In this document: positions 1 through 9,042 of the stretch, in pieces | Layout: each line of letters begins with the position of its first letter | Numbering within the stretch: position 1 is the first letter of the stretch | Origin: Paenibacillus sp. FSL K6-1096 | GTDB lineage: Bacteria > Bacillota > Bacilli > Paenibacillales > Paenibacillaceae | NCBI RefSeq assembly: GCF_037977055.1 | Contig: NZ_CP150274.1 | Location: 6,448,001-6,512,000, forward strand | Reading direction: 5' to 3' | Length of the DNA: 64,000 nt | The notes under the pieces: generated by a model | What the model was told of the DNA's origin: nothing | The model's database searches: none | What the model saw: the letters and a program-made list of their open reading frames with translations, nothing else | Translations under genes and position numbers: made by a program

Positions 1-795
1 CTGCTGCACGAAGCTCCCGCTGCGCTCCAGCTCCCGTGCGGGAAGCCGGGTCGCCTGAACCAGAGCAAGCTCCGCCGCCGAGACAGGCGGCACATAAATG
101 GGATTGCTCTGCGCATCGGTCAGGTAGAAGAACCCGGTGGTCCCGATTGTGACCCTGTCGCAGAAGTCTTTAATGAAGGAATCGCTGAGATCCACAATGA
201 TGAAGCCGATAACCTCATGTGTGATCCGCTGCTTGACCGCTGTCATGATCGAGATGACGCCCTGGCTCCCGTACGTGAAGCCGTCGACCCGGTCATAGCT
301 TGACATCAGGGACGGCGGAATCCTGAGAATCAGCTCCGGGCTGCGGGCCAGCTCCTGAAAATGCGGGCTACGCAGCGGATTGCTGCCTGACTGGAAGATG
401 CCCCTGCGCTCGCTGATGCCTTTGCCGTATAGATTAATCAGGCTGATATTGAGTACATTGTCATATTTGTAGGTATCCCGGTAGAGTGTGAAGGTCTGAA
501 GAATATCCTTGGCCTCCTGGTAGGTCTCAGATTGGGAGAACAGGAAGTGAATCACCTGCGGATTATTGCTTAGCTCCAGGAGGCGCTCGGTATCCTTGAA
601 CAGGTTATCGATATTCGTCCCCAGCAGATCGGCCTGCAGCATACTTGAAGCCTTGCTGTGGCTGGAAATGGACTGGTAGGATTTCTGGTACGAGATGAGG
701 CCGACGGCAATCAGCGGTATTGTGGACAGCACAATGAACAGAGCCAGCAGTTTGGCTCTCAGACTGGAGGAGATCCAGCGTGTGATCCGCATCAT
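1..795 (-). CDS. Sensor histidine kinase, YesM type, N-terminal part (runs off window)
   Basis: Reading from ATG at 795 leftwards, 265 codons stay open to the window edge, so the gene is incomplete and its kinase core lies outside. A membrane segment (about residues 14-35) is followed by a long extracellular region like the Cache/sensor part of YesM kinases (TNIDNLFKDTERLLEL, then ISLINLYGKG). A second in-frame ATG follows at once (792); AAAGGGA upstream serves as ribosome site. It diverges from the sugar transporter at 1069 across about 270 bp. By family knowledge such kinases sense extracellular sugars and signal to an AraC-type response regulator, presumably beyond the left edge. Pairing with the neighbouring transporter is inferred from position. 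Confidence 0.85.
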   Translation of the reverse strand, partial: MMRITRWISSSLRAKLLALFIVLSTIPLIAVGLISYQKSYQSISSHSKASSMLQADLLGTNIDNLFKDTERLLELSNNPQVIHFLFSQSETYQEAKDILQTFTLYRDTYKYDNVLNISLINLYGKGISERRGIFQSGSNPLRSPHFQELARSPELILRIPPSLMSSYDRVDGFTYGSQGVISIMTAVKQRITHEVIGFIIVDLSDSFIKDFCDRVTIGTTGFFYLTDAQSNPIYVPPVSAAELALVQATRLPARELERSGSFVQQ

Positions 796-1000
796 CGGAG
801 TTCCCTTTCACAAGTAGAGTAGAGAATAGAGTAGGTTCACTCTCTAGTTTATAACAAATATTGGAATGCTGGAACAAAAAAGAAAGCGTAAACAAAATTC
901 CCACCTTTTGAATAAAAAAATACACCTGAGCCTCCCGCCCGGAGAAACAAAGCCAAAAATAGAAAGCAAACGCCAAAGGCTGCCCATATAAAACCCCGCC

Positions 1001-1014
1001 TGTAAGCGTTTAAA
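1001..1014 (+). promoter_or_regulatory. Putative CcpA catabolite-response element
   Basis: TGTAAGCGTTTAAA matches the cre consensus TGWAANCGNTNWCA except for one base (A for C near the end). It lies 55 bp before the binding-protein start in the divergent 796-1068 interval. The rest of that interval is AT-rich with no gene. The site suggests glucose repression of the transporter operon; this is a consensus match only. Confidence 0.5.
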
Positions 1015-1068
1015 ATGGGCACAACACCGCAAAACAAGGTGAACACCCCAGGGGGAGGAAAAAAACGT

Positions 1069-2115
1069 ATGAAGAAGTTCGGGAAAATGGGGGCAGCGCT
1101 GCTGCTGACCCTGTCCATGACCATGCTTGGCGCTTGCGGCAACAGCAATGGCGGGAATACGGCGGCGAATGCGGGGAAAAACGGAAATGCAGCCACGGAA
1201 GCCCCGGCGGCGGATAACGGAGGCAAGACGGCGGGCAAAAGCATAACGCTCGGATTCTCCCAGGTCGGTGCGGAGAGCGGCTGGCGCAGCGCGAATACGA
1301 AGTCGATTCAGGATTCTGCCAAGGAGGCAGGCTATACGCTGAAGTTCTCCGATGCGCAGCAGAAGCAGGAGAATCAGATCAAGGCGCTGCGTTCGTTCAT
1401 CCAGCAGAAGGTGGATGTCATCTCGTTCTCGCCGGTGGTGGAATCAGGCTGGGATACGGTGCTGAAGGAGGCAAAGGCTGCCGGTATACCCGTGGTGCTG
1501 ACAGACCGGGCGGTAGACTCCAAGGACACCTCGCTGTATGTCACGTTCCTGGGCTCTGACTTCGTAGAGGAAGGCCGCAAGGCGGGGCAATGGCTGACCG
1601 AGCAATATAAGGATGCTGCCGAGGACGTTAATATTGTGGAGCTGCAGGGAACTACTGGCTCTGCACCGGCCAATGACCGGATGGCAGGCTTCGCCGAGGT
1701 GATTAAGGGCAATCCCCATCTGAAGATCATCGCTTCGCAGACGGGCGACTTCACCCGGGCCAAGGGCAAGGAGGTTATGCAGGCCTTCCTGAAGGCCAAC
1801 AAGGATATTGATGTGCTGTATGCCCATAACGATGACATGGCGCTTGGAGCCATTCAGGCGATTGAAGCCGCGGGACTCAAGCCCGGTCAGGATATCAAGA
1901 TTATCTCGGTCGATGCGGTGAAGGACGGAATGCAGGCCGCCAGTGAGGGCAAAATCAACTTCATCGTCGAATGCAACCCGCTGCTCGGCCCGCAGCTCAT
2001 GCAGGTGGTCCAGGATATCGTGGACGGCAAAACGGTAGAGCCGCGGATCGTCACCGAGGAGACGACGTTTACCTCCGAGCAGGCCAAGGAAGCTTTGCCC
2101 AGCCGCGAGTACTAA
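1069..2115 (+). CDS. ytfQ: Sugar ABC transporter substrate-binding lipoprotein, YtfQ family
   Basis: Membrane-anchored receptor for a YtfQRT-YjfF type importer. ATG 1069 is chosen because GGGGGAGG sits just upstream; an in-frame ATG at 1015 lacks a ribosome site. The 348-residue product has a lipoprotein signal with lipobox LGAC, a low-complexity Asn/Ala/Gly linker, then a type I periplasmic binding domain beginning ITLGFSQVGAESGWRSAN, a YtfQ-family hallmark. HNDDMALGAIQA and SVDAVKDGM are conserved ligand-domain motifs. First gene of a four-gene operon with ATPase and two permeases. E. coli YtfQ binds galactofuranose and related Gram-negative systems take arabinose. The adjacent arabinofuranosidase genes make L-arabinose or xylose more likely here, by inference. 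Confidence 0.88.
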   Translation: MKKFGKMGAALLLTLSMTMLGACGNSNGGNTAANAGKNGNAATEAPAADNGGKTAGKSITLGFSQVGAESGWRSANTKSIQDSAKEAGYTLKFSDAQQKQENQIKALRSFIQQKVDVISFSPVVESGWDTVLKEAKAAGIPVVLTDRAVDSKDTSLYVTFLGSDFVEEGRKAGQWLTEQYKDAAEDVNIVELQGTTGSAPANDRMAGFAEVIKGNPHLKIIASQTGDFTRAKGKEVMQAFLKANKDIDVLYAHNDDMALGAIQAIEAAGLKPGQDIKIISVDAVKDGMQAASEGKINFIVECNPLLGPQLMQVVQDIVDGKTVEPRIVTEETTFTSEQAKEALPSREY

Positions 2116-2199
2116 TCAGCAGACCCTAACCGAATCCGGCTCCGGCGGTGCAGCAGCTGCCGGAGCGGTTCGCTATGGAGAGAAGGAGTGGAGGGAATC

Positions 2200-3711
2200 A
2201 TGAACACGCAGATGCCCATTCTGCAAATGACCGGAATCCACAAGCGGTTTCCGGGCGTCAAGGCGCTGAGCGGTGTGAATCTCCGCCTGTTCCCGGGCGA
2301 GGTTCATGCCTTGATGGGGGAGAACGGCGCCGGCAAGTCCACACTGATCAAGGTGCTGACCGGCGTCTATTCCATTGATGAAGGCAGCGTGGATATGGAG
2401 GGGCGGTCCATTGCTATGCACAGCCCGCAGGAATCACAGGCGGCGGGAATCAGCACCGTGTACCAGGAGGTGAATCTGTGTCCCAATCTGAGCGTTGCCG
2501 AGAATATCTTCATCGGCAGAGAGCCGCGGCGGCTGGGACGCATCCATTGGAAGGAGATGAACCGCAGGGCGGCGGAGCTGCTCCGGGAACGGATGAACCT
2601 GCAGATTGACGTCACGCTTCCCCTGCAGAGCTACTCCGTTGCGGTCCAGCAGCTTGTGGCGATTGCCCGGGCGCTGAATATCTCCGCCAGGGTGCTGATT
2701 CTGGATGAGCCGACCTCAAGCCTGGACCAGAACGAAGTGGAGCAGCTGTTCCGCATCATGCGGAAGCTGAAGCAGGACGGATTGGCGATTCTGTTCGTCA
2801 CGCATTTTCTGGATCAGATGTATGAAATCTCAGACCGGGTGACCATTCTCCGGGGCGGTGAGCCGGCCGGTGAATACATGGTCTCCGAGCTAAGCCGCCT
2901 GGATCTGGTGCTGAAAATGATCGGCAAGGAGCTTGATCTGCTGGAGGAGCTGCCGCAGCTGGCAGCGGAGGACAAGAACAGCCTGGGCGGTGAGCTGATC
3001 CGGGCGGAGGGGCTCGGCCGCCGGGGCGGCATCGAGCCGTTCGACCTGTCCATCCGCAAGGGCGAGGTGGTTGGACTGGCAGGGCTGCTCGGGTCAGGGA
3101 GGACGGAGGCGGCCCGCCTGTTCTTCGGCGCCGATAAGCCGGATTCCGGGCAAGTCACGCTGGCGGCTTCGGGCGGCGGTATCCGCTCGCCCCGGGAAGC
3201 GATCGGGCGGCGGATTGCCTTCTGCTCGGAGAACCGCAAGACCGAGGGCATTATCGGCGATCTGACGGTCAGGGAGAACATCATTCTGGCGCTCCAGGCC
3301 AAGAACGGGATGTTCCGCACGATCTCCCGCAAGCGGCAGGAGGAGCTGGCCGAAGAATACATCCGTCTGCTGAATATTAACCCTCCAAGCCCGGAGCAGC
3401 TAATCCGGAACCTGAGCGGCGGCAATCAGCAGAAGGTGCTGCTGGCCCGCTGGCTGCTGACCGAGCCGGAGCTGTTCATCCTCGATGAGCCGACACGCGG
3501 TATTGACATCGGGGCCAAGGCAGAGATTCAGAAGCTGGTGCTGACGCTGTCGCGGCAGGGCATGTCCTTCCTGTTCATCTCCTCGGAGCTGGAGGAGGTG
3601 CTGCGCGTCAGCGACCGGATCGCCATCCTGCGCGACCGCCGCAAGGTGAAGGAAATCTCGGACAAGGACATGAGCCAGCAGCAGATGATGCAGGCGATTG
3701 CAGGAGGCTAA
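2200..3711 (+). CDS. ytfR: Sugar ABC transporter ATP-binding protein, YtfR family
   Basis: Cytoplasmic ATPase energising uptake, with two fused ABC domains of about 250 residues each (503 aa, usual for RbsA/YtfR/MglA). The first has Walker A GENGAGKST and Walker B LILDEPTSSLD. The second has the degenerate P-loop GLLGSGRTE and signature LSGGNQQK, as in sugar-type tandem ATPases. ATG 2200 is preferred over GTG 2188 because the GGAGGG element lies between the two. It begins 84 bp after the binding-protein gene and ends 3 bp before the permease, fitting one transcript. Confidence 0.93.
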   Translation: MNTQMPILQMTGIHKRFPGVKALSGVNLRLFPGEVHALMGENGAGKSTLIKVLTGVYSIDEGSVDMEGRSIAMHSPQESQAAGISTVYQEVNLCPNLSVAENIFIGREPRRLGRIHWKEMNRRAAELLRERMNLQIDVTLPLQSYSVAVQQLVAIARALNISARVLILDEPTSSLDQNEVEQLFRIMRKLKQDGLAILFVTHFLDQMYEISDRVTILRGGEPAGEYMVSELSRLDLVLKMIGKELDLLEELPQLAAEDKNSLGGELIRAEGLGRRGGIEPFDLSIRKGEVVGLAGLLGSGRTEAARLFFGADKPDSGQVTLAASGGGIRSPREAIGRRIAFCSENRKTEGIIGDLTVRENIILALQAKNGMFRTISRKRQEELAEEYIRLLNINPPSPEQLIRNLSGGNQQKVLLARWLLTEPELFILDEPTRGIDIGAKAEIQKLVLTLSRQGMSFLFISSELEEVLRVSDRIAILRDRRKVKEISDKDMSQQQMMQAIAGG

Positions 3712-3714
3712 TCT

Positions 3715-4758
3715 ATGAAGAACCGAATGGTCAAGCATCACTTATTTTGGCCGCTGTGCGTGCTGGCTGCACTGCTGCTGTTCAATCTGTGCTACTCGCC
3801 GGACTTCTTCGCGATTACGGTCCATGACGGACATCTGTATGGCAGCCTGATTGATATTCTGAACTTCGGCGCACCGCTTATGCTGGTCGCCATCGGAATG
3901 ACCCTGGTGGTGGCCACCAAGGGAATCGACCTGTCAGTCGGCTCGATCGTTGCGATCTCCGGGGCTGTTGCCTGCCTGGGCATCAGCAAGGGGGCGGACC
4001 AGAACAGCATGGGTCTGATCCTCACCTCGGTGCTGCTGGCTGTAGTGCTCTCGCTGGTGCTCGGCGCCTGGAACGGCCTGCTGGTCTCCGGGGCCGGGAT
4101 TCAGCCGATTATCGCTACGCTTATATTGATGGTGGCAGGCAGGGGAATCGCCCAGCTGATCACCGGCGGGCAGATCATTACGGTGACCAGCGCGAACTAT
4201 GCCTATATCGGGTCCGGCTCGCTGGCTGCGCTGCCCTTCTCGATCTTCGTTGTCGCCCTGATGCTGGTGATCGCCCTGCTGCTTACCCGCCGGACGGCCC
4301 TCGGCCTGTTCATCGAGTCGGCCGGCTGCAACCCCGCCGCCAGCCTGATGTCCGGCATCCGCGCCCGGTACGTGATTCTGGCCGTGTACGTATTCTGCGG
4401 CCTATGCGCCGGCATCGCCGGCCTGCTGCTCAGCTCGAATGTCTCCAGCGCTGACGGCAACAATGCCGGACTCTGGTATGAGCTGGATGCCATCCTGGCC
4501 GTGGTCATCGGCGGAACCTCGCTTAGCGGCGGCCGGTTCTATCTCACCGGGACCGTCATCGGCGCGCTGATTATCCAGACGCTGACCACAACCATCTACA
4601 TGATCGGGGTTCCGCCGGAAATAACACTGGTCGTCAAGGCCTTCGTCGTCCTGGCGGTCTGCCTGATCCAGTCCAGCGCCTTCCGCGCTGCGGTTGCCGC
4701 CCGCTGGAAGACGCGGCATTATCCCGCAGAGAAGGAGGTGCGCCGCCATGTCTCTTAA
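3715..4758 (+). CDS. ytfT: Sugar ABC transporter permease, YtfT family
   Basis: Integral membrane permease of the RbsC/YtfT class, 347 residues, with about nine to ten hydrophobic segments and the family motif GIDLSVGSIVAISG near residue 65, followed by AVVIGGTSLSGGR near residue 265. It follows the ATPase by 3 bp with AGGAGG overlapping the ATPase 3' end, and overlaps the next permease by 11 bp. It would form a heteromeric channel with that second permease, as YtfT and YjfF do in E. coli. Confidence 0.92.
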   Translation: MKNRMVKHHLFWPLCVLAALLLFNLCYSPDFFAITVHDGHLYGSLIDILNFGAPLMLVAIGMTLVVATKGIDLSVGSIVAISGAVACLGISKGADQNSMGLILTSVLLAVVLSLVLGAWNGLLVSGAGIQPIIATLILMVAGRGIAQLITGGQIITVTSANYAYIGSGSLAALPFSIFVVALMLVIALLLTRRTALGLFIESAGCNPAASLMSGIRARYVILAVYVFCGLCAGIAGLLLSSNVSSADGNNAGLWYELDAILAVVIGGTSLSGGRFYLTGTVIGALIIQTLTTTIYMIGVPPEITLVVKAFVVLAVCLIQSSAFRAAVAARWKTRHYPAEKEVRRHVS

Positions 4759-5716
4759 CCGCAAGTATATTCCGATTCTCGTCACCATCCTGCTCTTCAT
4801 CGTCATGTTCGCCGCCGGCTCCTTCCGGTATACCGGCTTCTTCTCGCTTCAGGTGCTGATGAATCTGCTGGTCGACAATGCCTTCCTGCTGATCACGGCA
4901 GTAGGCATGTCCTTCGTTATCCTGTCCGGCGGCATTGACCTCTCGGTCGGCTCGGTTATTGCCTTATCGACCATGGTCTCCGCCAGCCTGGTGCAGCAGC
5001 ACGGCTGGCCGCCTGCAGTTGTCATTCCGCTGGTGCTGCTGATGGGCGCTGTATTCGGCAGCCTGATGGGTGCCATCATCCATTACTTCGACATCCAGCC
5101 GTTCATCGTTACGCTGGCCGGCATGTTCCTCGCCCGGGGCTTATGTTATGTCATCAGCATTGATACCATTACTATAGACAATGCCTTCTACACGGCAGTG
5201 GCCCAGACGAGAATTCCGCTGCCCGGCGGCAGCTTCCTGTCGATCAGCGCCGTGATCGCCCTGCTGGTCGTGGCCGGGGCAATCTTCACCGCCCACTATA
5301 CCCGGTTCGGGCGCAATGTGTACGCGCTGGGGGGCAGCGAGCAGTCGGCCCTGCTGATGGGCCTGCCGGTGGCCCGGACCAAGGTGCTGGTCTATACGCT
5401 CAGCGGACTGTGCTCGGCGCTGGCGGGAGTGGTCTTCACCTTCTATATGCTGTCCGGGTACGGACTGCATGCGGTCGGCTTCGAGCTGGATACCATCGCG
5501 GCCGTCGTCATCGGCGGCACCTTGCTGACTGGTGGCGTAGGTTATGTGCTGGGGACCTTCTTCGGCGTACTGATCCAGGGCGTGATCCAGACGATTATCA
5601 GCTTCGAGGGGACCCTAAGCTCCTGGTGGACTAAGATTGTCATCGGCTTGCTGCTGTTTATCTTCATCCTGCTGCAGCGTGTATTAAGCTCCAGGCGGCT
5701 GACGCTCAAAGAATAA
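4748..5716 (+). CDS. yjfF: Sugar ABC transporter permease, YjfF family
   Basis: Second permease subunit, 322 residues. It has the same class motifs (GGIDLSVGSVIALS near residue 62 and AAVVIGGTLLTGGVG near residue 255) and is all membrane helices. ATG 4748 follows GGAGGTG at good spacing and lies inside the end of the upstream permease gene. Two different permeases with a tandem ATPase and one binding protein reproduce the ytfQRT-yjfF layout. Transcription probably ends at the strong hairpin directly downstream. Confidence 0.92.
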   Translation: MSLNRKYIPILVTILLFIVMFAAGSFRYTGFFSLQVLMNLLVDNAFLLITAVGMSFVILSGGIDLSVGSVIALSTMVSASLVQQHGWPPAVVIPLVLLMGAVFGSLMGAIIHYFDIQPFIVTLAGMFLARGLCYVISIDTITIDNAFYTAVAQTRIPLPGGSFLSISAVIALLVVAGAIFTAHYTRFGRNVYALGGSEQSALLMGLPVARTKVLVYTLSGLCSALAGVVFTFYMLSGYGLHAVGFELDTIAAVVIGGTLLTGGVGYVLGTFFGVLIQGVIQTIISFEGTLSSWWTKIVIGLLLFIFILLQRVLSSRRLTLKE

Positions 5717-5741
5717 AGAAGCCGCTGGAAGCGGCCAAACC

Positions 5742-5780
5742 AATAGGGGAGACAAATTGTACTTGTCTCCCCTATTTTTT
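5742..5780 (+). terminator. Rho-independent terminator of the ytfQRT-yjfF operon
   Basis: AATAGGGGAGACAA (5742-5755) pairs perfectly with TTGTCTCCCCTATT (5763-5776) around a 7-nt loop and runs into a T-tract. It lies 26 bp after the permease stop. Confidence 0.9.
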
Positions 5781-5790
5781 GCTATATAAT
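5763..5790 (+). promoter_or_regulatory. Putative sigma-A promoter overlapping the terminator
   Basis: TTGTCT (5763-5768) is separated by 16 bp from a perfect TATAAT (5785-5790). The -35 hexamer is part of the terminator's 3' arm. It would drive the second binding-protein gene separately from the transporter operon. Confidence 0.5.
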
Positions 5791-5831
5791 TGTAACCGCA
5801 TCCAATTCTATCGAGTCAAGGAGTGATTACC

Positions 5832-6890
5832 CTGCGAACGGTTCTTAGACGTCTGACCCTGCTGCTCCTGGTGGGGCTGCTGCTTCTGCTGCTGGGCGGC
5901 TGCTCGGAGAGCGCGAACTCCGGCGTACAACAGGCTGTGCCCACGCCGCAGCATTCTCCAGCGGTTCTTACCGGCCTGCTGCCTTCAGGGGATACTGCCG
6001 CCGCTAAACAGGTGGTGCTGGGCTTCTCGCAGCTCGGATCGGAGAGCACCTGGCGGGAGGCGAACACCGCTTCGATCCGCGAGGCCGCCGCAGAGGCAGG
6101 GATTACGCTGCTGCTAAGTAATGCAGAACAGGATCAGCAGAAGCAGTTCGAGGCGATCCGTTCTTTTATCAGACGCAAGGTGGATGTAATCGCGGTGGCC
6201 CCGGTGGTGCAGACCGGCTGGGAGCCGGTTCTGCTGGAGATCCGGCAGGCCGGGATTCCGGTGATTATTGTGGACCGTTCCGTGAATGTGGAGGACCGCT
6301 CGCTGTATGTGACTTTTATCGGCTCTGACTTCTATCAGGAAGGGGTCAAGGCAGCCAAGTATGTGATTGACAAGCTGCGCCATCACCCTGAGGCGATCCG
6401 CATTGCCGAGCTGCAGGGCACGGTAGGCTCCACGCCGTCCATTGACCGCGGGCGCGGTTTCCGCAAGCTGATTGAGGAGCGGCCGAACCTTGAGATTACG
6501 ATGAGTGCTCCTGCGGATTTTACACAGAGCGGGGGACGCGAGGTCATGCGGACGTTTTTGCAGCAGCCGAGGGAGAAGTGGCCCCGGGTGCTCTTTTCCC
6601 ATAATGATGATATGGCGATTGGTGCGGTAGACGCGATCCGTGAGGCGGGGCTTGTGCCGGGTGAGGATATGATTATCGTGTCGGTGGATGGTACGCGCCG
6701 GGCGTTCGAGCAGATGACGGCGGGCAATATTAACGCGGTGGTGGAGTGCAATCCGCTGCTGGGGCCGCTGCTGATGCAGGCGGTCGCCGAGATTATGGCC
6801 GGGCGGACGCTGCCCAAGCGGATGGTGACGCCGGAGGATATCTATACACAGGAGCTGGCGGCGATGGAAGTGGAGAACCGCAAATATTGA
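5832..6890 (+). CDS. ytfQ: Second YtfQ-like sugar-binding lipoprotein
   Basis: A paralogue of the product at 1069. It has lipobox LGGC after a very leucine-rich signal segment, then LGFSQLGSESTWREAN, HNDDMAIGAVDAIREAG and VVECNPLLGPLLMQ, closely matching the first receptor. The frame is open from GTG 5823, but AAGGAG (5818-5823) overlaps that codon. The in-frame CTG at 5832 sits 8 bp after AAGGAG and starts a normal signal peptide, so I favour a CTG start (about 352 aa). It has its own promoter behind a terminator, suggesting independent control. It could feed the same permease with another ligand or act as an accessory sensor. Confidence 0.82.
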   Translation: MRTVLRRLTLLLLVGLLLLLLGGCSESANSGVQQAVPTPQHSPAVLTGLLPSGDTAAAKQVVLGFSQLGSESTWREANTASIREAAAEAGITLLLSNAEQDQQKQFEAIRSFIRRKVDVIAVAPVVQTGWEPVLLEIRQAGIPVIIVDRSVNVEDRSLYVTFIGSDFYQEGVKAAKYVIDKLRHHPEAIRIAELQGTVGSTPSIDRGRGFRKLIEERPNLEITMSAPADFTQSGGREVMRTFLQQPREKWPRVLFSHNDDMAIGAVDAIREAGLVPGEDMIIVSVDGTRRAFEQMTAGNINAVVECNPLLGPLLMQAVAEIMAGRTLPKRMVTPEDIYTQELAAMEVENRKY

Positions 6891-7054
6891 GAGACAAAAT
6901 ACCAAAAAATTTCAACTTTTCAAACAAAAATCTACATTGTTCCCGGGCGGGAACTGGTTTAAGATGATCACGAATAACAAATATTAGTAGATTCATTCAA
7001 AGAATACAAGGGAAGGGAGGCTGTCAGGAATCCGGCATTTGTAACGCATCCGAT

Positions 7055-7068
7055 TGAAAGGGTTTACA
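7055..7068 (+). promoter_or_regulatory. Putative cre site before the arabinoxylanase genes
   Basis: TGAAAGGGTTTACA differs from the cre consensus TGWAANCGNTNWCA at one position (G for C in the central CG). It is 26 bp before the XynD-like start. The 6891-7094 gap also has a GTTCCC/GGGAAC hairpin (6939-6954) without a T-tract, and TTGTAACGCATCCGATT at 7039, which resembles 5790-5807. Confidence 0.5.
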
Positions 7069-7094
7069 ACACTTTGTAATGGAGGTGCATGTTA

Positions 7095-9014
7095 ATGTTC
7101 AAAAAGCTCTCGGTGCTGGCCATGACCTTCGTGCTGCTGCTGGGCTGTCTGCCTATGCTCCCGGCACATGCGGCGGGCAATGCTACGGCTAAGCAGCCCG
7201 GCAATTCTAACCCGCTGATGGATCACAAGCTGGGTGCCGACCCCTTCGCGCTCACGTATAACGGCAGAGTCTACATCTACATGTCCAGCGATGCCTATGT
7301 CTACAACAGCAATGGAACAGTAAAGGACAATGATTTCAGCGCACTGAACAAAATTAATGTCATCTCGTCGGCAGATATGGTGAACTGGACCGATCACGGC
7401 GCGATCCCGGTAGCCGGAGCCAACAATGTGAACGGCTCTGCCGGGATTGCCAAATGGGCCTCGCTCTCCTGGGCGCCTTCGGCAGCCGTGAAGAAGATTA
7501 ACGGGCAGGACAAGTTCTTCCTGTACTTCGCCAACGGCGCGTCCGGCATCGGTGTATTAACCGCCAACTCTCCGCTCGGCCCGTGGACTGATCCGCTGGG
7601 CAAGGCGCTGGTGACTGGCAGCACACCCGGAATGTCCGGCGTAACCTGGCTGTTCGATCCGGCGGTGCTGGTTGACGATGACGGCAGCGGATACCTGTAT
7701 GCCGGCGGCGGCATCCCGAACACCTCCGATCCGGCATCCATTGCGAATCCCAAGACTGCGCGTGTTCTCCGCCTGGGCGCGGATATGACGAGCATTGTTG
7801 GAAGCGCATCCACCATTGATGCCCCTTACATGTTCGAGGATTCCGGCATCCACAAGTACGGCGGCAAATATTATTATTCCTATTGCATCAACTTCTCGGG
7901 CACTCACCCGGCGGCCTATCCGGCAGGTGAAATCGGCTATATGGTGAGCAACAGCCCGATGGGCCCGTTCACCTATACCGGTCATTTCCTGAAGAATCCG
8001 TATACCTTCTTCGGGGTAGGCGGCAACAACCACCATGCGGTGTTCAACTTCAATAACGAGTGGTATGTGGTGTACCATGCCCAGACTGTGGCGAAGGCTG
8101 TACTCGGCGACGGCAAGGGCTACCGCTCCCCGCATATCAATAAGCTGTTCCATAATTCCAACGGGACCATTCAGGAGGTTCAGGGTAATATGGCGGGCGT
8201 CGCCCAGATTGCCAATCTGAACCCGTATAACCGGGTCGAAGCCGAGACGATTGGCTGGAACGCGGGCATCACCACTGAACGCTCCCAGGCTTCCGGCGGT
8301 CCGGTAGGCAATATGAATGTGACCAGTATTAACAATGGAGACTGGGTTGCTGTCGGCAATGCCGATTTCGGCAACGGTGCGTCCAGCTTCAAGGCGAACG
8401 TGGCGTCAGCCACAGGCGGCGGCAAAATCGAAATCCGGCTCGACAGCGCAACCGGCCCGCTGGTCGGTACGCTCAACGTTCCTGCTACAGGAGGAGCGCA
8501 GTCCTGGCAGGAGGTACAGACTTCAGTCAGCAACGCGACCGGGGTGCACCGACTCTATCTTGTCTTCACCGGATCAGGCTCCGGTAACCTGTTCAACTTC
8601 GATTACTGGCAGTTCTCATCCGGCGGCGATGGCGGCACGACTCCTCCTCCGGTGAGCAAGGTGGAAGCGGAGGATATGACGCTAAGCGGGACCTATGCGG
8701 GCACCATCACTTCCCCGTTCAACGGAGTGGCGCTATACGCCAATAATGATGCGGCCTCGTTCAATCAATATTATGCCTTCGGCACGCATAACTTCTCGGT
8801 GCGGGGAGCTTCTAACAATTCGTCTACGGCCAGAGTCGATCTTTTGATCGGCGGCGTGAACGTTGGCTCGTTTTATTTCACGGGAACAACACCTACCGTA
8901 CAGACGCTGACGAATGTGGCCCATGCCACCGGCAGTCAGGAGGTCAAGCTGGTCGTTACCACGGATAATGGAAGCTGGGATGCCTATGTGGATTACATTG
9001 AATGGAGCCAGTGA
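7095..9014 (+). CDS. xynD: Arabinoxylan arabinofuranohydrolase, GH43-CBM6-CBM36
   Basis: Secreted enzyme removing arabinose side chains from arabinoxylan. ATG 7095 is preferred over ATG 7089 because GGAGGTG ends at 7087. The 639-residue product has a signal peptide ending near PAHAA. A GH43 five-blade propeller (about 38-360) closely resembles B. subtilis XynD (AXH-m2,3). Expected catalytic residues are Asp49 in LGADPFAL, Asp188 in LFDPAVL and Glu248 in MFEDSG. A CBM6 (about 380-508, RVEAETIGWN) follows. A third module (about 520-638, VEAEDMTLSGTYAG, GVALYANND, WDAYVDYIE) resembles the calcium-dependent xylan-binding CBM36. B. subtilis XynD lacks this last module. First of three co-directional hemicellulase genes. 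Confidence 0.93.
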   Translation: MFKKLSVLAMTFVLLLGCLPMLPAHAAGNATAKQPGNSNPLMDHKLGADPFALTYNGRVYIYMSSDAYVYNSNGTVKDNDFSALNKINVISSADMVNWTDHGAIPVAGANNVNGSAGIAKWASLSWAPSAAVKKINGQDKFFLYFANGASGIGVLTANSPLGPWTDPLGKALVTGSTPGMSGVTWLFDPAVLVDDDGSGYLYAGGGIPNTSDPASIANPKTARVLRLGADMTSIVGSASTIDAPYMFEDSGIHKYGGKYYYSYCINFSGTHPAAYPAGEIGYMVSNSPMGPFTYTGHFLKNPYTFFGVGGNNHHAVFNFNNEWYVVYHAQTVAKAVLGDGKGYRSPHINKLFHNSNGTIQEVQGNMAGVAQIANLNPYNRVEAETIGWNAGITTERSQASGGPVGNMNVTSINNGDWVAVGNADFGNGASSFKANVASATGGGKIEIRLDSATGPLVGTLNVPATGGAQSWQEVQTSVSNATGVHRLYLVFTGSGSGNLFNFDYWQFSSGGDGGTTPPPVSKVEAEDMTLSGTYAGTITSPFNGVALYANNDAASFNQYYAFGTHNFSVRGASNNSSTARVDLLIGGVNVGSFYFTGTTPTVQTLTNVAHATGSQEVKLVVTTDNGSWDAYVDYIEWSQ

Positions 9015-9042
9015 CGGGACAAGCAGGGGGAGGGCAGGCGTT

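Noticed and set aside
6939..6954. Terminator after the second receptor gene
   Set aside because: GTTCCC/GGGAAC is a clean stem but short and without a following T-tract.
8914..9042. Upstream extension of the second GH43
   Set aside because: It lies inside xynD in another frame; a good ribosome site and signal peptide start at 9043.
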